A stretch of 64,000 nt of DNA, from contig CANGHH010000002.1 in NCBI GenBank assembly GCA_947453725.1, forward strand, positions 333,086 to 397,085, given 5' to 3'. Shown here in pieces: positions 30,370 to 40,675 of this stretch (positions within the stretch are counted from its first letter, which is position 1; each line of letters opens with the position of its first letter). The notes under the pieces were generated by a model. That model was not told the origin of the DNA and did no database searches. It worked only from the letters and a program-made list of their open reading frames with translations. A program made the position numbers and the translations under genes. This DNA is from Betaproteobacteria bacterium. Lineage in GTDB: Bacteria; Pseudomonadota; Gammaproteobacteria; Burkholderiales; Burkholderiaceae_C.

Positions 30370-31535
30370 CCGGTGGCGGCCGGGCCCGGCCCCAAAGGCA
30401 GTTCGATGCGGGCCAGGGTGCCGCCTTCGGCATCGGCAGCCGGGCTCAACGTCAGCCGGGCCCGGGCGCCATACAACGTGGCCAGCCGGTCGCGCACCTG
30501 TTCCAGGCCGAAGGCGGTGCCGCCGCTGGTCGGTGCAGCGCCCAGTCCGGCGCCGGTGTCGCGCACGTCCAGGTGCAGGCTGTCGCCGACACGGCGCGCC
30601 GTGACTTCGATGCGTCCGCCGTCGACCTGCGGTTCCAGGCCGTGCTGGATGCCGTTTTCGACCAGCGGCTGCAGCAGCAGCGGCGGCACCGGCACGGTGG
30701 CCAGGTCCGGTGGCAGGTTGAGCTGGACGACCAGCCGCGGCCCCATGCGCACGGCCATCAGCGCCAGGTAGTCGGCGAGGTGGCTGAATTCGGCCGACAG
30801 CGGGTGCTGCATGTTGCGCGAGGCGTTCAGCGTGGCCCGCAGGAAGGCGATCAGGTGGTCCAGCATGGCCTGGGCGCGCGCCGGGTCGAGACCGATCAGC
30901 ACGCGCAGGTTGGCCAGGGTGTTGAACAGCATGTGCGGTTCGAGCTGGCTCTGCAGCAGGCGCAGCTGGTTCTCGGCGGCCTGGCGCTGCGCGGTCTGCG
31001 CCTGGGCGCGGGCATGCGACAGGCGTTCGGCGGTGCTCAGCACGACCACCGAAACGATGGTCGCGACCACGCTGAGGGCCAGCGTGAGGCGGGTGTTGTT
31101 GCTGTCCAGATCCAGCATGCTGGGCGTCTGCAAGCCGGTGATCCAGTCGCCCAACTGCAGGCCCAGCGGCGGCCCGACGGCCATCGACAGGAGGGCGCCG
31201 GGGATCACGCCGCGCCAGCCCAGGACGGCCTCGTCGAGCACGAAGGGCAGGCCGCGTGCGCCGCGGATACGGTCGGACAGCCAGGCGAAGGCCAGCCGCG
31301 TGAGGTCCACCGTACCCATGCAGACCATGCCGATGGACAAGGCGTAGAGCAGCTTGTAGCCGAAGCCCTGGCCGTCGATGGCCGTCAGGATGGCGGCGAT
31401 GCCCAGGCAGATGGCTGGGAGCACCAGCAGGCTGCGGCCGGCCCGTCGCCGCCAGCGTCGCCTCGCAGCACCGACCGCCGAGGTGGGGGCCTGCAAGGGT
31501 TTGGGCGCGCCGGTGGCCAATGCGGTCTCAGGCAT
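30366..31535 (-). CDS. LytS/YehU-type sensor histidine kinase
   Basis: A 389-residue membrane kinase with four predicted membrane helices in the first ~170 residues, then a HisKA_7TM/LytS-type HATPase module. The phosphoacceptor is H201 in SQLEPHMLFNTLANL, where many homologues have QINPHFLFN. The ATPase region contains LLLQPLVENGIQHGLEP and FGLEQVRDRLATLYG. It pairs with the LytTR regulator, whose gene overlaps it by 4 bases. The signal is unknown; no large periplasmic sensor domain is seen. Confidence 0.92.
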   Translation of the reverse strand: MPETALATGAPKPLQAPTSAVGAARRRWRRRAGRSLLVLPAICLGIAAILTAIDGQGFGYKLLYALSIGMVCMGTVDLTRLAFAWLSDRIRGARGLPFVLDEAVLGWRGVIPGALLSMAVGPPLGLQLGDWITGLQTPSMLDLDSNNTRLTLALSVVATIVSVVVLSTAERLSHARAQAQTAQRQAAENQLRLLQSQLEPHMLFNTLANLRVLIGLDPARAQAMLDHLIAFLRATLNASRNMQHPLSAEFSHLADYLALMAVRMGPRLVVQLNLPPDLATVPVPPLLLQPLVENGIQHGLEPQVDGGRIEVTARRVGDSLHLDVRDTGAGLGAAPTSGGTAFGLEQVRDRLATLYGARARLTLSPAADAEGGTLARIELPLGPGPAATG

Positions 31536-31541
31536 GGGCGT

Positions 31542-33059
31542 TCAGCGCCGCCGCGAGCCGCCGAGCAGCGAGCCCAGCACCCCGCGGATGATTTCTCGCC
31601 CCACCGCCGAGCCGATGCTGCGGACCGCCGACGAAGCCGCCTTCTCGGCCAGCCCGGCGACATGCCCGCCACGCGGGCCGGTGCTGCCGAAGAGGGCGCC
31701 CTTCAGGCTGTCCATCAGGCCGCCGCCAGCGCCCTCGCTGCCGGCCGCCGCCTGGTCCGCTGCGGCGCGGTCGGCGCTGGCCGCCGCCCGGCCCTTCAGC
31801 TTCTCGTAGGCCGAATCGCGATCCACGGTTCTCTCATAGACACCGGCGACCAAGGAACCGGCGATCAGGGCCTGCCGCTGCTCGGCCGTGATCGGCCCGA
31901 TCTGGCTGCCCGGCGGCAGCACGAAGACCCGTTCGGTGACGCTGGGTCGGCCCTTTCCGTCCAGGAAGCTGACCAGCGCTTCACCCACCGCCAGTTCCAT
32001 GATGGCCGCGGCCATGTCGGGAATGGCCGGGTTCTGGCGCATGGTCTCGGCGGCCGCTTTCACGGCTTTCTGGTCGCGCGGCGTGAAGGCGCGCAGCGCG
32101 TGCTGCACGCGGTTGCCCAGCTGCGCCAGCACGCTGTCGGGCACGTCCAGCGGGTTCTGGGTCACGAAGTACACGCCCACGCCCTTGCTGCGCACCAGAC
32201 GCACCACGAGTTCGATGCGTTCGATCAGCGCCGCCGGGGCGTCCTTGAACAGCAGGTGCGCTTCGTCGAAGAAGAAGACCAGCTTGGGCTGGTCCAGATC
32301 GCCGACCTCGGGCAGGTGTTCGAAGATCTCGCTCAACAGCCACAGCAGGCAGGTCGCGTACAGGCGCGGCGCGGTCATCAGCTGGTCGGCGGTCAGGATA
32401 TTGATCACACCTTTGCCGTCGACGGTCTGCAGCAGGTCGCTGATGTCGAGCATGGGCTCGCCGAAAAAGCGGTCGCCGCCCTGTTCTTCGATCTGCATCA
32501 GCCCGCGCTGGATGGCACCGATGCTGGCCGCGCTGATGTTGCCGTACTCGGTCTGGAAGTCGCTGGCCCTGTCGCCGACGTGCTGCAGCATGGCGCGCAG
32601 GTCTTTCATGTCCAGCAGCGCCAGACCGCGGTCGTCGGCGATCTTGAAGACCAGGCTCAGCACCCCGGCCTGGGTGTCGTTCAGCGCCAGCATGCGGGTC
32701 AGCAGCAGCGGCCCCATGTCCGTCACCGTGGCGCGCACCGGGTGGCCCTGTCGGCCAAAGACGTCCCACAGCGTGCAGGGGCAGGTCAGCGGTGTTGGCG
32801 TGGGCAGACCGCGCTCTTGCAGGACACCGGCCAGCTTGGCGCTGACCTTGCCGGGCTGGCTGATGCCGGTGAGGTCGCCCTTGACGTCGGCCATGAAGAC
32901 CGGCACGCCCAGCCGGCTGAAGTTCTCGGCCAGCGTCTGCAGCGTGATGGTCTTGCCGGTGCCTGTCGCGCCGGTGATCAGGCCGTGGCGGTTGGCCAGC
33001 GCGGGCAGCAGTTCGCAGCAGGCGTCGCCCTGCTGGGCGACGAGGATGGGGTCGGACAT
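31542..33059 (-). CDS. HerA-like/DUF853 family ATPase
   Basis: The 505-residue product has a P-loop GATGTGKT at 30-37, a Walker B-like [13 protein letters not shown] near 255, and [30 protein letters not shown]. This is the DUF853 (YjgR) branch of HerA/FtsK-like ATPases, a conserved group of unproven function. The Ala/Gly-rich stretch at 425-475 is a linker to a C-terminal helix. It lies 6 bases upstream of the histidine kinase gene in the same direction and may be co-transcribed. Confidence 0.9.
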   Translation of the reverse strand: MSDPILVAQQGDACCELLPALANRHGLITGATGTGKTITLQTLAENFSRLGVPVFMADVKGDLTGISQPGKVSAKLAGVLQERGLPTPTPLTCPCTLWDVFGRQGHPVRATVTDMGPLLLTRMLALNDTQAGVLSLVFKIADDRGLALLDMKDLRAMLQHVGDRASDFQTEYGNISAASIGAIQRGLMQIEEQGGDRFFGEPMLDISDLLQTVDGKGVINILTADQLMTAPRLYATCLLWLLSEIFEHLPEVGDLDQPKLVFFFDEAHLLFKDAPAALIERIELVVRLVRSKGVGVYFVTQNPLDVPDSVLAQLGNRVQHALRAFTPRDQKAVKAAAETMRQNPAIPDMAAAIMELAVGEALVSFLDGKGRPSVTERVFVLPPGSQIGPITAEQRQALIAGSLVAGVYERTVDRDSAYEKLKGRAAASADRAAADQAAAGSEGAGGGLMDSLKGALFGSTGPRGGHVAGLAEKAASSAVRSIGSAVGREIIRGVLGSLLGGSRRR

Positions 33060-33203
33060 GGTTCAGGGCTCCGGCAGGTGTCGCGGGCAGTCTAGCGGCA
33101 GGGGCCGCGCTTGCGCCAAGGCGGCAAGTCCTTGGGTGCCGCGTTCACAAGCGTGACTTATTACCGGCCGATCATGAGTTTTTACGGTGCAAGAGGAGCC
33201 CGC

Positions 33204-34220
33204 GTGCCCATGAACAAGCTTTCCGTCCTGATTGCCCTGGCCTTCTCGGCCAGCCTGGCCGCCGCCGCCACGGGCTCGGTGGATCTGTCGCAGTACCAAC
33301 TGCTCGGCCGCTATGCGCTGCCTGAGCCGACCACCTCGGCGGCGCCGGCCATGAGCCTGCTGGCGCAGGAAGCCTCGGCCGTGACCTGGAACCGCGATAC
33401 CAACACGCTGTTTGTGGTGGGTGACGGCGGCACGTCCATCGTGCAGGTCAGCCTGACCGGCGCGTTGATCAATTCGATGACCCTCGGTCAGGACCCGACC
33501 AAGCCGCAAGGCACGGCCTACTACGACCCCGAAGGCCTGAGCTACGTGGGCGGCGGCAAGTTCATCGTGGTCGAAGAGCGCGACCGCGTGGTCAGCCAGT
33601 TCACCTACACCGCGGGCACCACGCTGGCCTATGCCGATTCGCAGCACATCAAGCTGGGCACCACCGTTGGCAACATCGGCATCGAGGGCATCAGCTGGGA
33701 CCCGCTGACGGGCGGCATCGTCGCGGTGAAGGAAAAGACCCCCAGCGGCGTGTTCGCCACCACGCTGGATTTCGCAGCTGGCACGGCCAGCAATGGGTCG
33801 GCGAGCACCGCCAACTCGGTCAATCTGTTCAATCCCGCGCTGACCGGCCTGCTCGACTTCGCCGACGTGTTCGCCCTGTCCAATCTGTCGGGGATTGGCG
33901 CGGCTGACCAGGCTCACCTGCTGATCCTCAGCCAGGAGAGCGGCAAGATCCTCGAAGTCGACCGCGCCGGCGTCATCTACAGCAGCCTGACCATTCCGCT
34001 GCTGGCCGGCACCGGCGGCCTGAACGTCCCCGACCAGCAGCATGAAGGCCTGACCATGGACGACAACCGCTTCCTGTACACGGTGGCTGAAAACGGCGGC
34101 GGCGACATCAACCACCCCGAGTTGTGGGTCTACGCCCCAGTGCCCGAAGCCGGCACCGGCGTCCTGCTGGCCGCCGGCCTGGCCGTGATGGGCTTCATGG
34201 CCCGCCGCCGCAAGGTCTGA
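33204..34220 (+). CDS. SdiA-regulated-like beta-propeller protein with PEP-CTERM anchor
   Basis: The mature body is similar to the SdiA-regulated (DUF/Pfam) family of six-bladed beta-propellers: SAVTWNRDTNTLFVVGDGG, YDPEGLSYVGGGKFIVVEERDR and GIEGISWDPLTGGIVAVKEKTP, QQHEGLTMDDNRFLYTV. It has a signal peptide (SVLIALAFSASLAAAA) and a C-terminal tag VPEAGTG, hydrophobic helix, RRRK. The AAGAGGAG ribosome-binding site at 33191 sits 5 bases before the GTG at 33204 and 11 before an ATG at 33210, so either start is possible. First of three tandem PEP-CTERM genes. Confidence 0.87.
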   Translation: MPMNKLSVLIALAFSASLAAAATGSVDLSQYQLLGRYALPEPTTSAAPAMSLLAQEASAVTWNRDTNTLFVVGDGGTSIVQVSLTGALINSMTLGQDPTKPQGTAYYDPEGLSYVGGGKFIVVEERDRVVSQFTYTAGTTLAYADSQHIKLGTTVGNIGIEGISWDPLTGGIVAVKEKTPSGVFATTLDFAAGTASNGSASTANSVNLFNPALTGLLDFADVFALSNLSGIGAADQAHLLILSQESGKILEVDRAGVIYSSLTIPLLAGTGGLNVPDQQHEGLTMDDNRFLYTVAENGGGDINHPELWVYAPVPEAGTGVLLAAGLAVMGFMARRRKV

Positions 34221-34268
34221 ATCGCCCCTTCGCTGCCATTTGTTGCCCGAACTCACCGAGGAACCCAC

Positions 34269-34955
34269 ATGAACGCATCCCAGATCAAATCCCTGGCCGC
34301 CGCAATCGGCGTCGCCTTCGCTGCCGTGCTGCCCGCTCAGGCCGACGTCATCGTTTCGGAAGTCGCGCCCTGGAGCAGCGGCAATTCCCTGCTGCTGCTG
34401 GCTGACTGGTTCGAAGTCACCAACACCAGCGCCAGCGCCGTCAACATCACGGGCTGGAAGTTCGACGACAACTCGAACAGCTTCGGCTCTGCCGTGGCGC
34501 TGAACGGCATCACCAGCATCGCCGCCGGTGAGTCGGTGATCTTCATCGAATCGGCCGCGCCGTCCACTGCGGTGGCCAACTTCATCAGCCTGTGGTTCGG
34601 CGCCAGCGCGCCGGCCGGCTTGCAGATCGGCACCTACACCGGTTCGGGCGTCGGTCTGAGCACCGCTGGCGACGCGGTGAACATCTTTGACGCCGCGGGT
34701 GTCTTGCAGGCCAACGTCAGCTTCGGTGCGTCGCCCACCACCGCGCCGTTCGCCACCTTCAACAACGCCGCCGGCCTGACCGGCGCGATCAGCAGCTTCA
34801 GCGCGCTTGGCGTGAACGGCGCTTTCGTCGCCGCTAACGACGCGGCTGAAATCGGCTCGCCGGGCAGCATCGCTGCAGTGCCCGAAGCGGGCTCGCTGGC
34901 GATGATGGCGCTGGGCGTGGCGGCCCTGGCCGGCCTGCGCCGCGTCCGCCGCTGA
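34269..34955 (+). CDS. PEP-CTERM protein with lamin-tail-like domain
   Basis: A 228-residue exported protein: signal peptide ending LPAQA, then DVIVSEVAPWSS, LLLADWFEVTNTSASAVNITGWKF and SIAAGESVIFIE, the pattern of the lamin-tail (LTD) domain, a beta-sandwich found in many secreted bacterial proteins. The C-terminal tag is VPEAGS, hydrophobic helix, RRVRR. It begins 48 bases after the SdiA-regulated-like gene and 13 bases before the next PEP-CTERM gene. Function unknown. Confidence 0.88.
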   Translation: MNASQIKSLAAAIGVAFAAVLPAQADVIVSEVAPWSSGNSLLLLADWFEVTNTSASAVNITGWKFDDNSNSFGSAVALNGITSIAAGESVIFIESAAPSTAVANFISLWFGASAPAGLQIGTYTGSGVGLSTAGDAVNIFDAAGVLQANVSFGASPTTAPFATFNNAAGLTGAISSFSALGVNGAFVAANDAAEIGSPGSIAAVPEAGSLAMMALGVAALAGLRRVRR

Positions 34956-34968
34956 AGCGGCTTGGACG

Positions 34969-35670
34969 ATGCGCGCCCGACGCCTGGCCTGGAAGCGGCT
35001 GCTGGCCGCCCTGTGCAGCGCCGCCGCCTGCGCCGCTGGGCAGGCGAACAGCGTCACGCTGCCGGGCGCGCTGTTCGATGTGGTCTACGACAGCGTCGCC
35101 CTGGGCGTCTGGGGGGCGCCAACGTTGGCTGGCGGCCAGATCCGCTTTTCCCCGGCCGGCTACGAGGCCCGGTCGGTTGACGGCCAGGGCGAGGTGTTGA
35201 CTTCTGCCCGCGCCGCGCTGACCCTGTTGCCGCATGCCGGCGTTCAACTGGCGGGCGTTGTTCTCGGCGAGCAGGGTCCGTACCGGGTCGACGGCCGCCA
35301 AAGCGATGTGAACGTGCTGGGTGAACTGGCCGTGGTTTTTGCGGCTGACGGTGTGCCGGGCGCCAGCGCCGCTGTCACACCGGCCGGCTACTTCTTCCCG
35401 AATACCGGTGCCACCGAAAGCTGGTCGGCAGCCGCGGCCCTGGACTTCACGGCGGCCAGCGCCGCGCAGCAAGCTGCCGGGCTCACGCTGACCTTGGACC
35501 AGACGCTGCAGGCCTACACGCGAGCGTCCGACTCTGGCGTCCGGCTGGCCATGATTGCCACCAGCGGCGCCTTGTCGCTGCAGGTCAGTGTGGTGCCCGA
35601 GTCCGGGTCGGGCGCGCTGCTGGCCCTCGGTCTGCTGCTGTTGGCAGCCGCCTGCCGACGGGCCCCTTGA
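34969..35670 (+). CDS. PEP-CTERM-type protein, third of tandem
   Basis: A 233-residue product with a signal peptide (RLLAALCSAAACAAGQA) and a beta-rich body (ALFDVVYDSVALGVWG, GGQIRFSPAGYEA). The C-terminal VPESGSGALLALGLLLLAAA then CRRAP is a weakened PEP-CTERM tag: the acidic-Ser motif and helix are there but the basic tail is short. I do not recognise the body. It sits 13 bases after the lamin-tail gene and is likely co-transcribed. Confidence 0.75.
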   Translation: MRARRLAWKRLLAALCSAAACAAGQANSVTLPGALFDVVYDSVALGVWGAPTLAGGQIRFSPAGYEARSVDGQGEVLTSARAALTLLPHAGVQLAGVVLGEQGPYRVDGRQSDVNVLGELAVVFAADGVPGASAAVTPAGYFFPNTGATESWSAAAALDFTAASAAQQAAGLTLTLDQTLQAYTRASDSGVRLAMIATSGALSLQVSVVPESGSGALLALGLLLLAAACRRAP

Positions 35671-35739
35671 TTCGGCGCATTTCGATGGTTTGAGGCCGAC
35701 AGGTAAAATTCCCGCTCTTCAGCAGGAGCGAGACATTCC

Positions 35740-36465
35740 ATGGCGGGTCATTCCAAGTGGGCCAACATCCAGCACCGCAAAGGCCGCCAGGACGAAAAGC
35801 GTGGCAAGGCCTGGACGCGCGTGATCCGCGAGATCATGGTTGCGGCGCGTCTGGGTGGCGGTGATGTGGCCATCAACCCGCGCCTGCGGCTGGCCGTCGA
35901 GAAGGCCAAGGCCGTCAACCTGCCGGTCGACACCGTCAAGCGCAACATCGACAAGGCCACCGGCAACCTCGAAGGCGTGCACTACGAGGAAGTCCGCTAC
36001 GAGGGCTATGGCATCGGCGGCGCGGCCATCATCGTTGACTGCATGACCGACAACAAGGTGCGCACTGTCGCCGAGGTGCGCCACGCCTTCAGCAAGTACG
36101 GCGGCAACATGGGCACCGAAGGCAGCGTGGCCTTCCAGTTCAAGCATTGCGCGCTGTTCGTCTTCGCGCCCGGCACGGCCGAAGACAAGGTCATGGAAGT
36201 GGCGCTCGAAGCCGGCGCCGAAGACATCATCACCGGCGACGACGGTTCCATCGAGGTGCTGGCCCCGCCGCACGATTTCGAAGCCGTCAAGGCCGCGCTG
36301 GAAGCCGCCGGCCTGAAGCCCGAAGTGGCCGAGGTGACCTGGCGCGCCGAGAACCCGATCGAGGTCGGCGGCGAAGACGCCACCCGCATGCAGAAGCTGC
36401 TGGACGTCATCGAAGACCTCGACGACGTGCAGGACGTGCACCACAACGCGCTGATTTCCGAATGA
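35740..36465 (+). CDS. yebC: YebC/PmpR family DNA-binding transcriptional/translation regulator
   Basis: The 241-residue product is a clear YebC: start [20 protein letters not shown] and [33 protein letters not shown]. Family proteins bind DNA or help ribosomes pass difficult sequences. The upstream AGGAGCGAGACATTCC is a good Shine-Dalgarno. It is first in the run yebC-purD-hemF-nadD-rsfS-rlmH-maf-rng. Confidence 0.97.
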   Translation: MAGHSKWANIQHRKGRQDEKRGKAWTRVIREIMVAARLGGGDVAINPRLRLAVEKAKAVNLPVDTVKRNIDKATGNLEGVHYEEVRYEGYGIGGAAIIVDCMTDNKVRTVAEVRHAFSKYGGNMGTEGSVAFQFKHCALFVFAPGTAEDKVMEVALEAGAEDIITGDDGSIEVLAPPHDFEAVKAALEAAGLKPEVAEVTWRAENPIEVGGEDATRMQKLLDVIEDLDDVQDVHHNALISE

Positions 36466-36472
36466 GCGCCGA

Positions 36473-37762
36473 ATGAAGGTGCTCGTGATCGGCAGCGGTG
36501 GCCGCGAGCACGCGCTGGCCTGGAAGCTGGCCCAGGGTGAACGCGTGCAGACGGTCTTCGTCGCGCCCGGCAATGGCGGCACCGCCGCTGACAGCGCCTT
36601 GAAGAACGTGCCGCTGACCGACCCGCAGGCGCTGGCCGATTTCGCCATCGCCGAGAAGGTGGTGCTGACCGTCGTCGGCCCCGAAGCGCCGCTGGCCGCC
36701 GGCATCGTCGACCTGTTCCGCGCCCGCGGTCTGCGCATCTTTGGGCCGACGCAGGCTGCCGCGCAGCTGGAAAGCTCCAAGGCCTACGCCAAGGCCTTCA
36801 TGCAGCGCCACGGCATCCCGACCGCGCTGTACGGCAGCTACACCGACGCCGCGGCGGCGCACGCCCACGTCGAGCAGCACGGCGCGCCCATCGTCGTCAA
36901 GGCCGACGGCCTTGCCGCCGGCAAGGGCGTGGTGGTGGCGATGACGATCGAGGAAGCGCACGCCGCGATCGACATGATGTTCGACGCGGACGGGCTGGGC
37001 GGCAACGCTGGGCAGCACAAGGCCGACGGCGCGCGCGTCGTCATCGAGGAATTCATGGCCGGCGAAGAGGCCAGCTTCATCGTGCTCAGCGACGGCAGGA
37101 ACGTCTGCACGCTGGCGACCAGTCAGGACCACAAACGGGTCGGCGAAGGCGATACCGGCCCCAACACCGGCGGCATGGGCGCCTATTCACCGGCGCCGGT
37201 GGTGACGCCGAATGTGCACGCCAAGGCGATGCACGAAATCATCCTGCCGACGATCGCCGGCATGGCCAAGGACGGCGTGCCCTTCACCGGCTTCCTGTAT
37301 GCCGGGCTGATGATCGACGCCCACGGCCAGCCGCGCACGGTGGAATTCAACGCCCGCCTGGGCGACCCGGAGGCCGAGGTCATCCTGATGCGCCTGAAGA
37401 GCGACCTCTTCGAGCTGCTGATGCACGCCACCAACGGCACCCTGGACCAGGTCGAACTGGAATGGGACCGCCGGGTCGCTCTCGGCGTGGTGGTCGCCGC
37501 CCACGGCTACCCGGCCGCGCCGCGCAAGGGCGATTTGCTCGACGCGCTGCCGGCCGACGCGCCCGACCTGCACGTCTTCCACGCCGGCACCACGGTGCAG
37601 GACGGCACGCTGCGCAGCAACGGCGGGCGCGTGTTGTGCATCACCGCGCTGGCGGACTCGGTGCGCCAGGCCCAGCAGCGCGCGCTGGAAGCGGTGCGCC
37701 AGGTTCAAATGGACGGCGCCGTCTGGCGCAATGACATCGGCCACAGAGCCATTCGTCACTGA
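36473..37762 (+). CDS. purD: Phosphoribosylamine--glycine ligase
   Basis: PurD adds glycine to phosphoribosylamine in purine synthesis. The 429-residue product has the ATP-grasp pattern: N-terminal [30 protein letters not shown], and [38 protein letters not shown]. Length fits. It starts 7 bases after yebC. The C-terminal tail [15 protein letters not shown] is typical. Confidence 0.97.
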   Translation: MKVLVIGSGGREHALAWKLAQGERVQTVFVAPGNGGTAADSALKNVPLTDPQALADFAIAEKVVLTVVGPEAPLAAGIVDLFRARGLRIFGPTQAAAQLESSKAYAKAFMQRHGIPTALYGSYTDAAAAHAHVEQHGAPIVVKADGLAAGKGVVVAMTIEEAHAAIDMMFDADGLGGNAGQHKADGARVVIEEFMAGEEASFIVLSDGRNVCTLATSQDHKRVGEGDTGPNTGGMGAYSPAPVVTPNVHAKAMHEIILPTIAGMAKDGVPFTGFLYAGLMIDAHGQPRTVEFNARLGDPEAEVILMRLKSDLFELLMHATNGTLDQVELEWDRRVALGVVVAAHGYPAAPRKGDLLDALPADAPDLHVFHAGTTVQDGTLRSNGGRVLCITALADSVRQAQQRALEAVRQVQMDGAVWRNDIGHRAIRH

Positions 37763-37827
37763 GCCGCATTGAGCGTGCTGCACCCTCATTGCCGGTCGCT
37801 GAGGCCGGTCCAACCCAGGTTGTTTTC

Positions 37828-38745
37828 ATGATCGATACCGTTGCCGTTCGCGACTATCTCCTCGGCCTGCAAGGCCGCATCGTCGGCGCCGTGCAGGCCG
37901 AAGACGGCCTACCGTTCCGCAGCGACGGCTGGACCCGTCCGGCTGGCGGCAAGCTGGAAGGCGACGGCCTGTCGCAGCTGCTGGAGGAAGGCCACTTCCT
38001 GGAGCGTGGCGGCTGCAACTTCAGCCATGTCAAGGGCGCCTCGCTGCCGCCCAGCGCCACCCAGCACCGCAGCGAACTGGCCGGTGCGCCCTTCGAGGCG
38101 CTGGGCGTTTCGCTGGTGATGCACCCGCGCAACCCCTATGTGCCGACGGTGCACATGAACGTGCGCCTGCTGGCCGCTTTCCCGGAAGGCCGCGAGGCGG
38201 TGGTGTGGTTCGGTGGCGGCATGGACCTGACGCCCTACTACGGCTTCGATGAAGACGCCGTGCACTTCCACCGCACCTGTGCCGACGCGCTGGCGCCCTT
38301 CGGCGCCGACAAGTACCCGCGCTTCAAGCAATGGTGTGACGAATACTTTTTGAACAAGCACCGCAACGAGCCCCGCGGCATCGGCGGCGTGTTCTACGAC
38401 GACTTCAACGAAGGCAGCTTCGAAGACGGCTTCGCGATGATGCAGGCTGTGGGGAATGCATTCATTCCGGCGTGGTTGCCCATCGTGCAGCGCCGCCGTG
38501 CGCTGGCCTACGGCGAGCGCGAGCGCGACTTCCAGGCCTACCGGCGCGGCCGCTACGTCGAGTTCAATCTCGTCTGGGACCGCGGCACCCACTTCGGCCT
38601 GCACGGCGGTGGCCGCACCGAAAGCATCCTGATGAGCATGCCGCCGATCGTCAAGTGGCGCTACGACTGGCACCCCGAAGCCGGTACACCCGAGGCACGG
38701 CTGACCGAGCATTTCCTGCAGCCGCGCGATTGGTTGGCCGCGTGA
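37828..38745 (+). CDS. hemF: Oxygen-dependent coproporphyrinogen III oxidase
   Basis: HemF oxidatively decarboxylates coproporphyrinogen III to protoporphyrinogen IX in heme synthesis. The 305-residue product contains [60 protein letters not shown] and [17 protein letters not shown]. The ATG at 37828 is chosen over an in-frame ATG at 37789 because the family starts at [13 protein letters not shown]. Its stop overlaps the nadD start (GTGA). Confidence 0.97.
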   Translation: MIDTVAVRDYLLGLQGRIVGAVQAEDGLPFRSDGWTRPAGGKLEGDGLSQLLEEGHFLERGGCNFSHVKGASLPPSATQHRSELAGAPFEALGVSLVMHPRNPYVPTVHMNVRLLAAFPEGREAVVWFGGGMDLTPYYGFDEDAVHFHRTCADALAPFGADKYPRFKQWCDEYFLNKHRNEPRGIGGVFYDDFNEGSFEDGFAMMQAVGNAFIPAWLPIVQRRRALAYGERERDFQAYRRGRYVEFNLVWDRGTHFGLHGGGRTESILMSMPPIVKWRYDWHPEAGTPEARLTEHFLQPRDWLAA

Positions 38746-39368
38746 CGAAGGCGCAGCGTCGGGTCGGTCTGTTCGGCGGCACCTTCGACCCGGTGCACAC
38801 CGCCCACGTCGCGCTGGCCCGCGCCGCGCTGAACGCCTTCGACCTCGACGAGGTTCGCTGGATTCCGACCGGCCAGCCCTGGCAGAAGGGCTGGACGATC
38901 ACCGACGCGGTGCACCGCGAGGCGATGGTGCGGCTGGCCATCGAGGGCGAGCCGCGATTCAAGCTCGATCGCATCGAGATCGAGCGCAGCGGCCCGAGCT
39001 ACACGCTGGACACCGTCAAGGCGCTGGTGGCTGCCGAGCCGGCCACCGAGTGGGTCCTGATCATCGGCCAGGACCAGTACGCCGGCCTGCACACCTGGCG
39101 TGACTGGCCGGTGCTGCTGGGCCTGGTGACCCTGGCCGTGGCCAACCGACCCGGCCCGGTGCGCCAGCCCGACCCCGAAGTTCAACGTTTTGCGCACAAA
39201 GCCGTGCCGCTGCCGATGCTGGACGTCTCGTCCACCGCCATCCGCGACGACGTGGCGGCGGCGCAAGACATCACCCAATTGGTGCCGCCCGCCGTGGCGC
39301 GCTATATTGAATCCCACGGCCTGTACGGCAAGCATCAGGCCCAAACGCCATCACCCATCAGGAGCTGA
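38742..39368 (+). CDS. nadD: Nicotinate-nucleotide adenylyltransferase
   Basis: NadD makes deamido-NAD. From the GTG at 38742 the 208-residue product starts [22 protein letters not shown], the nucleotidyltransferase GxFDPxHxxH motif, with [17 protein letters not shown] and [13 protein letters not shown] (ISST-like) further on. The start GTGA overlaps the hemF stop; upstream open frame has no family similarity. It abuts rsfS, with which it is commonly paired. Confidence 0.96.
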   Translation: MTKAQRRVGLFGGTFDPVHTAHVALARAALNAFDLDEVRWIPTGQPWQKGWTITDAVHREAMVRLAIEGEPRFKLDRIEIERSGPSYTLDTVKALVAAEPATEWVLIIGQDQYAGLHTWRDWPVLLGLVTLAVANRPGPVRQPDPEVQRFAHKAVPLPMLDVSSTAIRDDVAAAQDITQLVPPAVARYIESHGLYGKHQAQTPSPIRS

Positions 39369-40142
39369 ATGGACATCCGCAAGCTGCAACGCGCCATCGT
39401 CGATGGCCTCGAAGATGTGAAGGCCCAGCACATCGCTGTCTTCAACACCGAGCATCTCTCTGCCCTGTTCGAACGCGTGATCATCGCCTCGGGCACCAGC
39501 AACCGGCAGACCAAGGCGCTGGCTGCCAGCGTGCGCGACGCCGTCAAGGGCCGCGGCATGGAGGTGCTGAGCGTCGAGGGCGAAGACAACGGCGAATGGA
39601 TCATCGTCGACTGCGGCGCCGCCGTCGTGCACATCATGCAGCCGGCGATCCGCGAGTACTACCACCTCGAGGAAATCTGGGGCGGCAAGACCGTGCGGCT
39701 GAAGATCGGCGAGGTCAGCACCAAGCTGGTCAAGGCCAGCGAACCCGAGCCCGCACCGAAGAAGGCGCGCAAGCTCAAGGCCGAGGTCCGCGCCGGCCAT
39801 GACGCGGTGCGGCCGGCCCGCACCCGCAATGCGGCCCGTGATGCAGCCGCTGAAATGGCCGCACCCCCGCCGGCGGCCCAGCGCGCCCCGGCCAAGACTG
39901 CCAGGCCGACCCGCGAAGCGGTCGAGGAAAAGGCCACCAACCGCAGCGCCGCCTTCAAGCGCGTGGCGGCCAAGAGCCCGGCTCGCCCGGCGCGCAAGAC
40001 GGCGTCGCGCGTCAGCACCGCGCCAGCCACCAAGACCATCGTCGTCAAGGCGGCCGGGCAGTCGGCGGCGCGCAAGTCGCCGGCGGCCAAGAAGGCCGCC
40101 GCGCCGACGGCCGCGCGCAAGACGGCAGGCCGCAGCAAGTAG
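39369..40142 (+). CDS. rsfS: Ribosome silencing factor RsfS with long basic C-terminal tail
   Basis: The first ~120 residues are RsfS (IojAP/Iojap domain), which binds L14 and blocks subunit joining: [65 protein letters not shown]. The remaining ~135 residues form an Ala/Lys/Pro/Arg-rich tail ([20 protein letters not shown]) resembling histone H1-like low-complexity domains. Typical RsfS is 105-130 residues, so this one (257) is about twice as long. The tail frame is unbroken. It starts 1 base after nadD. Confidence 0.93.
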   Translation: MDIRKLQRAIVDGLEDVKAQHIAVFNTEHLSALFERVIIASGTSNRQTKALAASVRDAVKGRGMEVLSVEGEDNGEWIIVDCGAAVVHIMQPAIREYYHLEEIWGGKTVRLKIGEVSTKLVKASEPEPAPKKARKLKAEVRAGHDAVRPARTRNAARDAAAEMAAPPPAAQRAPAKTARPTREAVEEKATNRSAAFKRVAAKSPARPARKTASRVSTAPATKTIVVKAAGQSAARKSPAAKKAAAPTAARKTAGRSK

Positions 40143-40158
40143 TTCTCGGTCGCCTGCG

Positions 40159-40638
40159 ATGAAGCTGCTGGTGGTGGCGATCGGCCAGCGCCAGCCGGCC
40201 TGGGCCGACACGGCCTGGGCCGATTTCGCCAAGCGTTTTCCGCCTGAGATGCGTCTGGAACTGAAGGCGCTGAAGGCCGAGCCGCGCACCGGCGGCAAGA
40301 CCGCCGCGCAGTGCATGGACGCCGAGGCGGCGCGCATCGAAGCCGCACTGGCCAAGGACGCCAAAGGGGCGCGGCGTGTCGTGCTGGACGAATTCGGCAG
40401 CCGGCGCACCACGGCGCAGCTGGCCGAACGGCTGCAAGGGTGGCGCGGCGAAGGCCGCGACACGGCGCTGCTGATCGGCGGGCCGGATGGCCTGTCCCCG
40501 GCGCTGAAAGCCAGCGCCGATGAAACGCTGCGGCTGAGTGACCTGACGCTGCCGCACGCCTTCGCGCGGGTCATCGTGGCCGAAGCGCTGTACCGTGCCT
40601 GGACCCTGGCGACCGGCCATCCCTACCACCGCGAATAG
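40159..40638 (+). CDS. rlmH: 23S rRNA (pseudouridine1915-N3)-methyltransferase
   Basis: RlmH methylates pseudouridine 1915 of 23S rRNA, a SPOUT-fold enzyme. The 159-residue product starts [15 protein letters not shown] and shows [35 protein letters not shown] and [24 protein letters not shown], close to the family end (GHPYHRE). It lies 17 bases after rsfS, the usual neighbour. Confidence 0.97.
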   Translation: MKLLVVAIGQRQPAWADTAWADFAKRFPPEMRLELKALKAEPRTGGKTAAQCMDAEAARIEAALAKDAKGARRVVLDEFGSRRTTAQLAERLQGWRGEGRDTALLIGGPDGLSPALKASADETLRLSDLTLPHAFARVIVAEALYRAWTLATGHPYHRE

Positions 40639-40675
40639 CGCCGCGGCCGCCGCCGGCCGCATGGACAATGGGCGC

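Noticed and set aside
33100..33114. Sigma-54 promoter before the SdiA-regulated-like PEP-CTERM gene
   Set aside because: AGGGGC-N5-TTGC keeps the GG and GC but the -24 element is too degenerate to call.
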